A stretch of DNA of 64,000 nucleotides, taken from positions 14,214,501 to 14,278,500 of the forward strand of contig OZ014411.1 in NCBI GenBank assembly GCA_963965975.1, in the 5' to 3' direction. How positions within the stretch are numbered: the first letter of the stretch is position 1; every line of letters starts with the position of its first letter. Position numbers and translations under genes: made by a program. This DNA is from Xestospongia bergquistia (taxonomy: Eukaryota; Porifera; Demospongiae; Haplosclerida; Petrosiidae). Below, piece after piece: positions 13,101-23,180 of this stretch. A model generated the notes under the pieces. The model was not told the origin of the DNA and ran no database searches. It saw nothing but the letters and a program-made list of their open reading frames with translations.

Positions 13101-15279
13101 GTTACAGTCATTTGAGCAAGCACATGATTCCAAACTTGACAAATACTTTGGAGAAGTTATGAAAGTGATTGAATTCCATACATTATGTAGTCCTGAAATA
13201 CAAGAACATAAAATGATTGAACATGTAGCTGTATCTCTGTTTTCTTTTCTTTCAGCTTTCTTTCTTAGAGAACAAGGGAGCCTTGTTAAACTTGTTCAAA
13301 GTTTACCTTTAGTTAGCAAAAAGTATTTTGAAGCAGCTGCATATAAATTATTGGAAAAAGAAGATGCAAATCTTGATGATTTCTACCTAGCCTGGAATCT
13401 TCTTGTGTCATTTGTTCCTTATCCTTCAACTGGTAGATTACGTGCTGTTTTGAAGGAGAAAGTTAACAAAAATGATTCTTTTGTTCTTCATTATGACAGA
13501 AAAACTCATATTTTTTTCTGGTGGTTGCATGCATACAAACAAATTACATACAAAGGCTATGTTAATGGTGCTTGTCGTACTGTGTTTTGCCATATTTTAT
13601 TAAGACTACCAGAGCTTGTCATTAAAAGGGATAACATTATTTCTGTTGCAACATTAACATATATTCTTACTGTGTTATCAACCTCTCTTTTTGTGGTTGC
13701 AAATATTTCCATATACTATCATTATAATAACTGTCCTTTCATTGTACCTCAGCTTTATGAAACACTGATTGATGGTTTTGGTGGTACATATGGAAGAAAT
13801 ATAATTAAAATGGCATGTTACTTTAATTCTACAAACAATGTACATGATTCAATACAACAATTGGAATTCTTTCTGAACTTTCTTCTAGGAAAATCTTGTG
13901 CTTATAACGTTCTTCAAAATGCACTATCATCCGAAAATTATTTAAAAGATGGAAGTAGTTTAAATTGTCTTATACTTTGTCTTGTATTAGTGTCCAATTT
14001 GCTTGCATATATTGAAATATTTGAGGCTAATAACAAAGAAACTGAAGCTATGTTCCAGAGTAGCCTACAGACTATACATGAAGAACTTCATAAATGCCGA
14101 AAGTCTAATTTAACTACTCCAACTTTTGTGCAAGAGGCTTATGAAGGCCTTAAGTTAGCAAGTACTGTAGGTGATGTCTTCAAGGTGATTGTGGGTTTAC
14201 TTGATATGGAAAAACAATCACCAGAAATGGTCTGTCCAATTCCTTCCATGTATTTAAATCACACAGTACTTTTTGATCTTATTCACACTCAGAGATTTCC
14301 TCAGGGTAGGATAAAAAAACTGATTATCTTGGAGAACCCTGAAGAAGAGGCTTCTCCATTAAGTTTACCAGAAGGAACAGCTGGTCCTGCTCATATACAA
14401 AACTCAGAGATGAATAGCCCTGCTCATCTACGAAGCTCAGAGACAAATAGTCCTGCTAATGAACAGAGCTCTGACATAAACAATCTAACTCATGTGCAAA
14501 ACTCAGAGACAAAAAACCTTGCTGATGGACAAAGCTCTGATATTAAAAGCCTTGCTGATGTACAAAGCTCAGAGATGAATAGCCTTACTCATGTACAAAG
14601 CCAAGAGATAAATATCCCTGCTCATGTAGAAAGCTCCAACATAAGTAACGTTGATCATGTAGAAAGCTCAGAGTTAGTTGGCACAGCAAGTGATGATCAG
14701 ATTGATGAGCTAGATGATGAGGATATTATTGATAGCGTTGCAACTAGTGACATAATAGAGGATGGGATATGCCTGGCTTGTGGAATAAAACTACATGACC
14801 ATGACATGAAGGGAAGAAGTAGTCAAGTAGATGCATTACTGGCAAAATCAAAAATGCCAACATCACATTTTGAGACAGAAGAACATTTACAGAAAGTTGA
14901 TCAGTACAAAAATTGGAAGAAATTGTTAGATAGTATTAAAACAAAGCAGACAGATTTAGTTGAATTGTTGGAGAAACAAGAAAATGAACAAAAGTTGGTG
15001 CAATACCGAAGTTTAATTAAGCGATCAAAATCTAAATACAACATGACATTAGCAGAAATGGAAAATTTTCAACAATTGTATGATTGGTCTAGTTGCATAT
15101 GTACACTACAGACTTATCAGGAGAACGTCAAAGAATTCATAAAAGAAATGGAAAACTTAAAAAAACAAATTGAAGTTAACCCTGATAATCATTCCATTAC
15201 AGCAGTAGAAGAAGTAATAGAACTTTTACCGCAAAATTCTGATAAACTATTTATTTGGTCAAAGAAGTCAAAACAGTGA
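4200..15279 (+). CDS. TRANK1: TRANK1-like protein: ankyrin-like / Thr-rich / SF1 helicase / TPR (complete)
   Basis: Six coding exons join in frame: 4200-4232, 4276-4474, 7473-8291, 8389-11222, 11285-11917 and 12040-15279, giving about 2585 residues. Every border has GT/AG and the phases agree. The start ATG at 4200 aligns with the equivalent ATG of the third gene. Residues 1-350 are ankyrin-like (AVDHGC, LLEHGV). Residues 351-474 are Thr-rich. Residues about 576-690 may be a RelE-like fold. The helicase core has GRSGTGKTTT (Walker A, 801), DEVQDF (Walker B, 1101), GDTAQS (1128), NFRTHSG (1173), TLEAKGLEF (1275) and YTAITRAK (1349), as in UvrD/Rep enzymes. TPR-like helices follow (about 1405-1560), then a long helical region, an 11-residue repeat (2289-2387) and C-x2-C/H-x5-H (2417-2455). 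The family is known as TPR and ankyrin repeat-containing protein 1. DNA or RNA unwinding is expected from the motifs; the cellular role is unknown. Confidence 0.88.
5741..5815. repeat. Imperfect hairpin in the large intron
   Basis: The arms ATTTCAACTAAA (5763-5774) and TTTAGTTGAAAT (5788-5799) pair exactly, and flanking CTATGAGCA / TGCTCATGG extend the pairing imperfectly to about 75 bases. Weaker pairing may continue outwards. This resembles a small palindromic MITE remnant. The rest of the 3 kb intron (4475-7472) shows nothing else I can name. Confidence 0.5.
8389..8760 (+). repeat. Thr/Ser-rich low-complexity coding segment
   Basis: About 124 residues dominated by Thr, Ser, Val, Ala and Pro, with degenerate units around TTNPVTTLATE. 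The same repeat family is about five times longer in the third helicase gene. It starts exactly at the exon border at 8389, between the ankyrin-like exon and the rest of the protein. Thr/Ser-rich tracts of this kind are usually unstructured; glycosylation is not implied because no signal peptide is seen. Confidence 0.8.
14386..14682 (+). repeat. Coding minisatellite: nine 33-bp units (11 residues each)
   Basis: Nine in-frame units with a consensus near HVQSSEMNSLA. Variants include PAHIQNSEMNS, PAHLRSSETNS, LADGQSSDIKS and PAHVESSNISN. The third helicase gene has at most one unit-like HVQS at the same place (around 30630). The tract is polar and probably disordered, and lies just before the acidic stretch and the Cys/His module. 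Confidence 0.9.
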
Positions 15280-16021
15280 CCCTAAATAACACTATCATAG
15301 TATTCTTTATTTTAGTACAGAGTCAAGGTTTATGTAAAAGTGTTGTTTACTTTTCTAATAATTTTGATTTGTAACAATGTACTTTTTGGCTAAAAAGGTG
15401 ACAATTATATAATATGATGATGAATAGGAACTGCTCCAATGATTCAAAGTCCTTGTGTGCCACCAGTTAATATGTCAAGCCTTTATGGTGTTATCACATG
15501 AAGTGATCTAACACAATATAAAGCTAGCTAGAAAACTAAAGAGACACAAGCTTCTCCAAAATGGTAACAACTCAATTTGATTATGAATACAAAATTTAGC
15601 TCAGATAATAAAGCTATTAATAAAGATAATAATATAATAATGCAAACAAGTATATACTAATATGAAAATCAAAATCAAATCATTAGCTAATTGCTTACTT
15701 TTTTGATTTTTTGAATAACAACTCTATAATTTTGATGGATTGCAATGAAATGAGCCAAATTCTTAGTCAATCTAATTAAAAATGCTTGCAAAGTTGATAT
15801 ATAGTTAGCTATTTACACCCAATCCAGTTACTGAGTTAGCCAAGTTTGTTTTGTCATAAAAATGTGTTAATAACATCAAAGCATTATAAATTAATGTGAC
15901 ATTTTAATATCAAGTAAAGTATCACTGAAGAAGTTTTTATTCACAATCACAAACTAAAAGGCAATTCATTGAGATGCTGAATTTGCTGATGGCATATAAT
16001 TAGCACATTGTTGAACATGTT
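15280..16021. other. Non-coding stretch after the second TRANK1-like gene
   Basis: AT-rich 3' flank of the gene. No open frame of note and no recognisable repeat other than AT-rich runs. Probably contains the 3' untranslated region in its first few hundred bases. Confidence 0.4.
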
Positions 16022-16065
16022 AATATTTGGTGAATTTGTTCAATTGAACAAATTCACCAAATATT
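16022..16065. repeat. 44-bp perfect palindrome
   Basis: Two 22-bp arms meet without a spacer at CAA|TTG (16043/16044); the left arm reads AATATTTGGTGAATTTGTTC then AA. Pairing is exact across all 22 positions and stops at 16021/16066. It could extrude as a cruciform. It lies next to a gene fragment and the copia element. Confidence 0.9.
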
Positions 16066-16074
16066 GAGCAGCAT

Positions 16075-16150
16075 TAGATGCAATGATCAAGATCAAACAC
16101 AAGATAATCTTGAACAGATTGATGTCAAAGAATATGATAGTGACAAGTTA
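16075..16150 (+). pseudogene. Fragment of the TRANK1-like terminal exon 3' end
   Basis: Bases 16083-16145 resemble 882-950 of the first exon: GATCAA..., then GAACAGAT(T/G)GATGTCA, then a GAT-rich stretch. Only the last part of the exon is left, directly next to the copia element, so the element may have inserted into or truncated an exon copy. The match is short. Confidence 0.45.
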
Positions 16151-16326
16151 TGTGTACTAATATTGTTTAACAAAGTATTATTGATTTCTTAAAGGAACTC
16201 CGTTTACAAGATGGAAAGTCAAATTATATAGACAGTATACAGGATGTGGTTAAACTAAGTAAACATACATTTAATTAAGCAACTAAGAATCATAATAATA
16301 ATACATTCATTACACTCCTCCTTGAT

Positions 16327-16725
16327 TCATAGTTGATAATTAACTAGTCCGAGTTTATCTCGCAATGCTTCAAAACGAGGTTTTGGTACAGCCTTGGTAA
16401 AAACATCAGCTAACATATCTTTACTTGCACAGTATGATATTCGAATTAGACCAGACTGAACAGATTCTCTTACAAAGTGGTGTCTGATGTCAATATGTTT
16501 TGTTCTCTTGTGTCCAACTGGGTTTCTAGTCATCGCTATAGTACCCTGGTTATCTTCTCGTATTTCAATTAGTTCTTGATTTTCAGCATGTAAATCATTT
16601 AGTAATCTTTTAAGCCATATAGCTTCTTGAGTAGCTGATCCTAATGACATATACTCCACCTCTGAGGTAGAGAGTGCTACTGTTGGTTGTTTTTGACTAA
16701 GCCAGCTAATAGCTCCACCAGCCAT
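16327..16725 (-). pseudogene. Copia RNase H segment
   Basis: Contains SEVEYMSL, EDNQGTIAM, KHIDIRHHFVRE and the terminal ADVFTKA motif, typical of copia RNase H. It is in the same frame as the reverse transcriptase segment but separated from it by an in-frame stop at 16774-16776. The natural end of the polyprotein is at 16327. Confidence 0.85.
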
Positions 16726-16773
16726 AACAAATACATTTCCTGTGGTAGAGTGACGATTGTTTAAATCATTTGC

Positions 16774-17850
16774 TCAGTCAGCATCTGAGTATCCAATTAT
16801 TTCTTGACCTGTGACTTTGTATTGTAGTGAGAGATTGATAGTACCCTTAAGGTAACGAAGTATTCTCTTTACAGCAGTAAAGTGTGCAACAGTTGGTGAT
16901 GAATTGTATCGTGACACAACAGCAACAGAGTGCGATATGTCCGGTCGTGTTGCTCTTGCCAAGTGTAATATACTGCCAGCCATAGACTGATAGAGAATCG
17001 AGTCAACTGTCTTACTGTAACCATCATCTTCAACTAGTTTGACATTAGGGTCCATTGGTGTGGCAACAGTATTAGCATCAGATAGTCCATATTTCTCCAG
17101 TAAACAGTGAATATATTGGCTTTGGCACATGTAAAGACTGTCTTTGGTTCTGTAAAAATTAATACCAAGGCAATAATATAACTCACCAAGGTCTTTCATT
17201 TTAAATGTTGATGTCAATGATTTCTTTAATCGTCTCATTTCTTCATCTGTTTCTGTAATGGCAATTAGATCATCAACATAAATAGCAATTATTTCAACTT
17301 TCTGATTCTTCCTTCGAGTAAATATACAAGGATCTGTTCCACTTTCCTCAAAACCTAGAGATTTAACATGTTGAGTGAGCTTTTTGTTCCAGCATCGTGG
17401 AGATTGTTTTAAACCGTACAAAGATTTTTTGAGTTTACATACCAATTTTTCTTTTCCTTCCTGTACATATCCTGGAGGTTGCTCCATATATATATCTTCA
17501 TTCAGATCACCATTAAGAAATGCTGTGATAAGATCCATCTGGTGTATCTTCATTCTTTTCTCTACTGCATAAGCAAGTATTGTGCAAATTGACGAATAGT
17601 GAGCAACTGGAGCAAATGTTTCCTCGTAATCAATACCATACTTCTGTGTGTGTCCTTGTGCTACGAGACGACCTTTGAACTGCTCAATACTTCCTTGTCC
17701 ATTATATTTTACCTTAAATATCCATTTAGAGCCAATAGCCGTTCTTCCTTCTGGTAACTGAACTAAGTCCCAGGTATCACTTTCGAGTAATGATGTATAT
17801 TCTGCATCTGTCGTTTCTTTTCACTCTTTTAGAGTTATAGCTTTGAAACG
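16774..17850 (-). pseudogene. Copia reverse transcriptase segment
   Basis: The open part 16774-17553 has MDLITAFLNGDL, the KKSLYGLKQSPR motif and the catalytic YVDD near 17270. Homology continues upstream to about 17850 (GSKWIFKVK, RLVAQGHTQ). There is a stop near 17823 and another at 16774-16776. No intact enzyme can be made from it. Confidence 0.85.
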
Positions 17851-18058
17851 CTTCTTCAATAGTAGCTGGTTCTACAGTCTTGCTAGCTTGATCACATGCC
17901 TGGTTGGCATAATCATCATGTCCATAACGAACTGGCGGTTTTCGTAATCTTTCAGATCGGCGTGGTGGTTGTGAGGTTGGTTCTTCATCTTGTACAGGAG
18001 TGATTTGTTGTTGACTAGGTGCTGTGGGTAAGGTAGGTTGCTCCTCCTGGTCTAATAA

Positions 18059-18995
18059 TTATTGATTCTCCTCCTGCACCTCAACCTCCCTTTCAATTAA
18101 CATTTCCTCATTATCTATCTCTGTATTTGTCTCTTCTATAGACTCACAGTTATTAATTTCTTTTCCACCATAGTCATTCTCATTAAAGATGAGGTCATGT
18201 CTGACATAGCATCTCCTTTTCTCCTCATCAAAGACTCTGTAATTCTTTGTTGTTTCAGTGTAACCAATGAACCTGAGCTTCCACAAGCTTTCTTATCAAG
18301 CTTCTTTGAATTGCTTTCCCAGACATGGGAGTAGACAACACACCCAAAAGCTCTTATATGTCTCAAGTCAGGTTTCTTTCCAAACCACAATTGGTAAGGG
18401 GTGAACTTTGACTGGAGTGCTGTTGTCACCATCCTATTTCTCAAATAAGATGCTGTAGATACGGCTTCAGCCCAAAGCAAGTTAGGGAGCTTTGCATGTA
18501 TTAACATTGACTTAGCAGCTTCCATGAGGGTTTCTGTTGAACCTCTCAGCAGTCCCGTTCTGTTGTGGTGAATGTGCTGCTGTAAATTCCTTTTGAATTC
18601 CATTCTCTTTCAGGTAAGTCAAGAACTCTTCAGAGGTATACTCTCCACCTCTGTCAGCCCTTAGTGCTTTGATAACATGATTTGATTCCTTCTCTACTTC
18701 AGCTTTAAATTTCTTAAACTTTTCTAAAGCCTGTGACTTGTATCTCATAAAGTAACATCTACAGTAACGGGAATGATCATCGATAAAAGTAATAAAATAC
18801 CTGCTACCTCCAATTGATTCAGTTTGCATTGGACCACAAACATCTGAGTGAATTAATTGAAGTGGTTCTGTGGACCTAATTTCATTGAGTGGGTGGTGTG
18901 GTTTTCTTTGCATCTTTGCTTCTACACAAGCCTCACAGAAATCATACTTGCCATTAGATGGTATGTCGATACCATCAGCAATACATACATTTCAA
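18059..18995 (-). pseudogene. Copia integrase segment with pre-integrase zinc-binding remnant
   Basis: The 5' end (about 18900-18980) encodes a C-x2-C part of the pre-integrase domain. The core follows with HSDVCGPM, FIDDHSRY, DRGGEY and the HSPQQNGTAER segment carrying the expected acidic residues. Frames change near 18560 and 18290 and a stop closes the last piece at 18059. The segment is recognisable but broken in several places. Confidence 0.8.
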
Positions 18996-19639
18996 GGAGA
19001 TTTACACTGGGACACTAATGAATGTCTTATAAACAAAAGATATATTTGAAAAATCATTACAAAAACTTGAAAATTGAGTCTGGCTTGCTGTAGACAATTA
19101 ACACTCTACTTGGAATGTCTCTAAATAGCAATTTCATTGTCAAAAAAATTTGCCAAAACACCTTAGAGTTTGACAGATGATGAAAGTAGCCAAATTGACC
19201 ATTGATTCTAAATCAAGAGCAAGAACTAAAAAATAGTCTTTATTTACTTTTACCATACCAAATGTATTGGCATAAACTCCCATCATTTAAATGAAATGAA
19301 ACTAACTGAAAAGGATATATATATATATATACATTGAATGTATGGAAGCATTTTACTCAGTATCTTAAGAAATTAGGGAATTAAATCAAAGTCTGGGTTG
19401 TTATCCTGGGAGATTTTAGTTAATTTGTTTTCTCCACAGAGTGTTATTCACAATCATATTTGGAACAAACATCATCTTCCTTCACTACAAAATCTCACTG
19501 TTATTAATGATATGTTGTAGAATGCACTAGTATGTTTCAGAGCCCAGTGACAATAGTGTCACTTCATGATTTAATGAAAACATAGAGTCTATGCCTGATA
19601 AGTTAAAGTGGCACAAAAACTGTAAATAAATACCTATCA
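18996..19639. other. Non-coding stretch between the copia remnant and exon copy B
   Basis: No supported gene. A short TA run lies at about 19316-19332. It may include decayed helicase gene DNA, but I could not align any part with confidence. Confidence 0.35.
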
Positions 19640-20520
19640 TCTTCATTTCAATCACCACAATTTGTGACTGGTATAAATAGTAGAAACCCATGTCACATTT
19701 TTACTATTAGATTAGATCTTGTGATTGAATTGCTTCAGAAGGCAATATTATTTGCTTAAAATATGTCAAAATATGTTGAAGAAGGTGAAGAGGAAAGAGT
19801 GAGAGGAGGAGAGGGAAAAAATGGAGGCCAAAGAGAAAAAAAAAGAAAAAAGGACATGAAGTAGAAGAGGAGCACAAAATGAACCAACCACAAGAAGGTG
19901 GAGAAAAAGAAGAAGAGGAAGCAGTCGCATATCATCAACAATTTAATGAAGAAAATGACATACTAGTGAAAAAATGTCTGAAAGATATGTAAAGTTAGTA
20001 TTTCAAGCAGAATGAGTGGAAAGGCTGTGACACAAACTATCCAATGTGAGCTTGAAAGCCAAGATAGCAATATAAAGTGAATATGATAATCACATCAATA
20101 GTTCAGATCACAAAGATAAACAAGATCAATATGAACACTATAAGATGTGTTAACAACTTTATATACACTTATCTAAAATTCAATTAAAGGAGTAGTTTTG
20201 ATTGATGATGTGAACAAAACTGCCATCACTGTCACCTAATGATGATAGTATTACAACAACCTGTAAGTTATAATTAGCAACTCTACATCAAAAGGTAGAT
20301 ACCATTATCACAAGTGGGTTTACTTGGCTTAAAATGTCATTAAATTTGGCTTATCAATGTCAAAAATTTTAAGAAATTGTTCAGAAGTTATGACAGATTA
20401 TAATTACTAGCAGTCAAAATGAAAAAGAAGATAGAGCTGATCTACCTGAAATGGAGATTTCACAGAAGAATATACATACATTTTTGAAATCCTTGCAAGT
20501 TAAGAAAAATGCATAGAAAC
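19640..20520 (+). pseudogene. Decayed copy of the TRANK1-like terminal exon (copy B)
   Basis: Bases 19749-19800 resemble the segment around 1700-1745 of copy A, followed by an expanded GA-rich stretch. Bases 20088-20145 resemble the HINSLDH...YEHY module. Bases 20220-20340 match 2120-2245 closely (CATCACTGTCA and GGGTTTACTTGG blocks). Similarity continues into 3' flanking DNA beyond 20600. Many stops. It is closer to copy A than to the intact exon, so A and B probably descend from one already broken copy. Confidence 0.65.
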
Positions 20521-20699
20521 AAAGAAGTAGATATTGTATTCAATAGTTAGTAGAATATAAATGTATTTGAATAATTTATTTTTCTTTCCTATTTTACACA
20601 AAATTAATCCATAGTGTGTTTATTCAATTTGCTTCAAATCTTTTCTCTAGATAGTTAAGACTATAATTGTCTTATCAATTATAACTAACATTGCACTAT

Positions 20700-22379
20700 C
20701 TTAGTTCATTTTCATAGCAATAACAACAACTACAAATGTAACTTGAAATGACGTTCAATTTAGTTGTTCGGTTTGGTTTGTTTTGGTAGAGATGAAGGGT
20801 AGAATGTGACTAAATTATAAATTATGCCACTATGCCTCAATATCATATACTTTATCTTCCTCAATTGTTTTTATCGCAAAGACCTTAGTGGAAAGAGTTA
20901 AAAATGTTTTCAATTTGGACTACTATGAATTTTGGATACATCTAACATAAATAGAACACTTATGGTATCATGTCAATGTGAAAAATGAGTGGCTGTTTTT
21001 TGCTGTAGTGGAAATCTTGTTTATGTTTAGACTACACTGTAGGGCAGTAATGATTTGTGGTTGCTATATTATTCAGTGGAGTAAGAACAGGGAGAAAAGA
21101 GGGAGGAAGTCACTCCCCTTCAGTTAAGGAGCACATACCACACTAATTTGCATGATAATTATCAGTTACGTCTGAACACCATCTGATTGACCCATACTCC
21201 ACTTTTATGTGTCTTCTTACACCACTGTTATTTTTATGTAGATAACAATGACTTTAAAACAGATTTTGGTACTAATACAGTGTCTGTATTATCCTTGATA
21301 TGAAGATACAAGACTTAAGGGTAACACTTATCTACTAGTTAAATGTTTGTTAAGGGCTGGACACTAATGATGGGTTTGAGCTAATTGCTTATGAATAAAT
21401 GAAAGTTTTTTAATCACATTCTTTGTTTATTTTTGTAAGCATACATGTAATGTTCTGTTCTGTTCATGTTTACAGAACACTACTCACTTTTGTATCTGAA
21501 GAAAGCATGAAAATGTTGATGTTTATGCTATTGATGTGTCCATATACCAGTGTATGTATATTGTTGTTTCTTTCGAAGATTGTTTTTGAAGGCAATGTAC
21601 ATGCATAATATTACAAATATGTGTAACTCTATAATATTGGATGTACTATATAAGTATAGTGAGTAATGACTATGATATTATCGTTATTTATAGGTTCTAC
21701 TTGCTAATGTTACCAATATTTGAGTAAGTGGCTGTTACATAACAGTTTTTCAGAGGAAGTGAGGCAAGATATTGTTATACTTCAGAGAATAATAATTCAT
21801 ATGTCCTTTTTCGGTCAATAACATACTGTCTTGTTGTAATAATAGTGGGTGTGGTCCAAGTAGTGGTATTTAGAAGTCTCTTATGTACTCGATATTAGGA
21901 TACTTTATTTAATTTTGGTTATGGCATCAATTCTATTAATTAATCAATTATTGTTTTATTATGTAATATTCAAGTTTTAAAGATTTTGATATTATGAGAA
22001 CAATGATAAGGCCAATATTGAAATGGTATTCCAAACTAGAAGCATAGAGTACTAGCAGAATATCAATGATGTGTTGATACAGGAACTATTTGCTCTAAAT
22101 GATCTTTGAATAGGAAATATGTGAGTTTATATTAACAAGCAGTCTCTTGAGAGTAAGGTGAATAACCGTTAATTCATGAATGTTACTGTGCTGTGAATAA
22201 ACTTGCATTCATTCGAATAATTAAGTATTGCATATTTATTAGAATACATACTTGTGTAAAAGGACTATATATGGTGTATATTCACATGTATTTTTGTTTA
22301 GAAACACGTTCCTTGAATCACACCATGTTGTTTACATTGTACTCACTTATAGGTTGGGTTGACAGAAAGAATGCACCTG
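20700..22379. other. Non-coding stretch upstream of the third TRANK1-like gene
   Basis: No supported gene. Around 21550-22350 the sequence resembles the 5' flank of the second gene (3600-3830), including a TTTAGAAACA(C/T)(G/A)TT(C/T) block (22295-22312 against 3755-3772). This is duplicated promoter-side DNA. Confidence 0.45.
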
Positions 22380-22469
22380 ATAAACTTCCTGGAGGCTGTG
22401 GTGTATGGAATGTGCCATGTAAGCACTTGGTGATTTCTTGAAGGCTACATATACCCAAGAAAGTGTTTA
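22380..22469 (+). other. Candidate 5' untranslated exon of the third TRANK1-like gene
   Basis: Counterpart of 3835-3919: AAACTTCCTGGAGGCTGTG core, CCAAGAAAGTGT, then a GTAAGAG donor at 22470. The conserved donor and core support a real exon. Its left limit is uncertain. Confidence 0.5.
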
Positions 22470-22714
22470 GGTAAGAGAGAATTGTATGTTCAATAGTACC
22501 AAGAAGCTAATAGTATTAATAAGAATCATGTGTTAGGAGTATTAGTAGGAAATATGAATGCTATTAAGTAGTTATTGAATTATTTTGAATTACTCGTGAA
22601 TCTATTATGAGTAACAGTGCATCAGTATTTCAAAGAGAAAAGATTTAGAGTTTGTAGTGGCTAGTTGTGAGTGTTATATCTTACTTACTATCATTTAGAT
22701 TGTATTGAAGAGTA

Positions 22715-22958
22715 CACTGTAAAAAATGATTGGTTGATTTAACCATTATTTGGTTATACAGGTTGCAATTACAAACTTATTTTTGCTAGAAAAGTAAGCA
22801 TAATACTGTTTTCATTACTAATGTCTTACTGTTTATGTAGCTACATAACCAATAATTTCATAGTACATTAGTAATCAAAGTAGTATTAAGGTTACTTTTT
22901 ACATATGCAACCCACATAACCATGTATTGGTTAAATTAACTAATCAATTTTTACAGTG
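22715..22958. mobile_element. MITE with about 55-bp terminal inverted repeats
   Basis: The left end CACTGTAAAAAATGATTGGT and the complement of the right end (CACTGTAAAAATTGATTAGT) match over about 55 bp with few differences. The element is flanked by TA on both sides (22713-22714, 22959-22960). TA target duplication and CACTG ends are typical of Tc1/mariner-type elements. It encodes nothing. It lies in the 5' non-coding part of the third helicase gene and is absent from the second. Confidence 0.85.
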
Positions 22959-23180
22959 TAAGTACTGAATAATTGTTGTAGTTATATTTCGGCTACGTGA
23001 AAAGAAACGTTTCAAGAGTCTTGTACTGATACATGTATGTGACTGAAATAACTATATTTTATGAAATAACAGTTTATGGGAAAAGAGTTGGAGCTAGAGA
23101 ATTCTGTAGTATATCTAATATTTTAATAATTTCAAATTAATGAAGATTTGAAGACCAAGTTGTTTGAACAAACTACCAAT

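Larger units (their letters stand above)
16155..18995 (-). mobile_element. Broken Ty1/copia-type LTR retrotransposon, 5' truncated
   Basis: Read on the minus strand, the order is integrase, reverse transcriptase, RNase H, which is the copia order (gypsy elements have integrase last). Gag and protease are missing: homology stops near 18995 inside the pre-integrase segment. Downstream of RNase H there is a purine run (complement of 16317-16328, CAAGGAGGAG) followed by TGTAATG, which fits a polypurine tract and the start of a short 3' LTR ending somewhere near 16155; this end is uncertain. No matching 5' LTR is seen. Several stops and frameshifts show the element is dead. Confidence 0.8.

Noticed and set aside
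14386-14682. CRISPR-like array (regular 33-bp period)
   Set aside because: The units are in-frame coding repeats without spacers, inside a eukaryotic gene.
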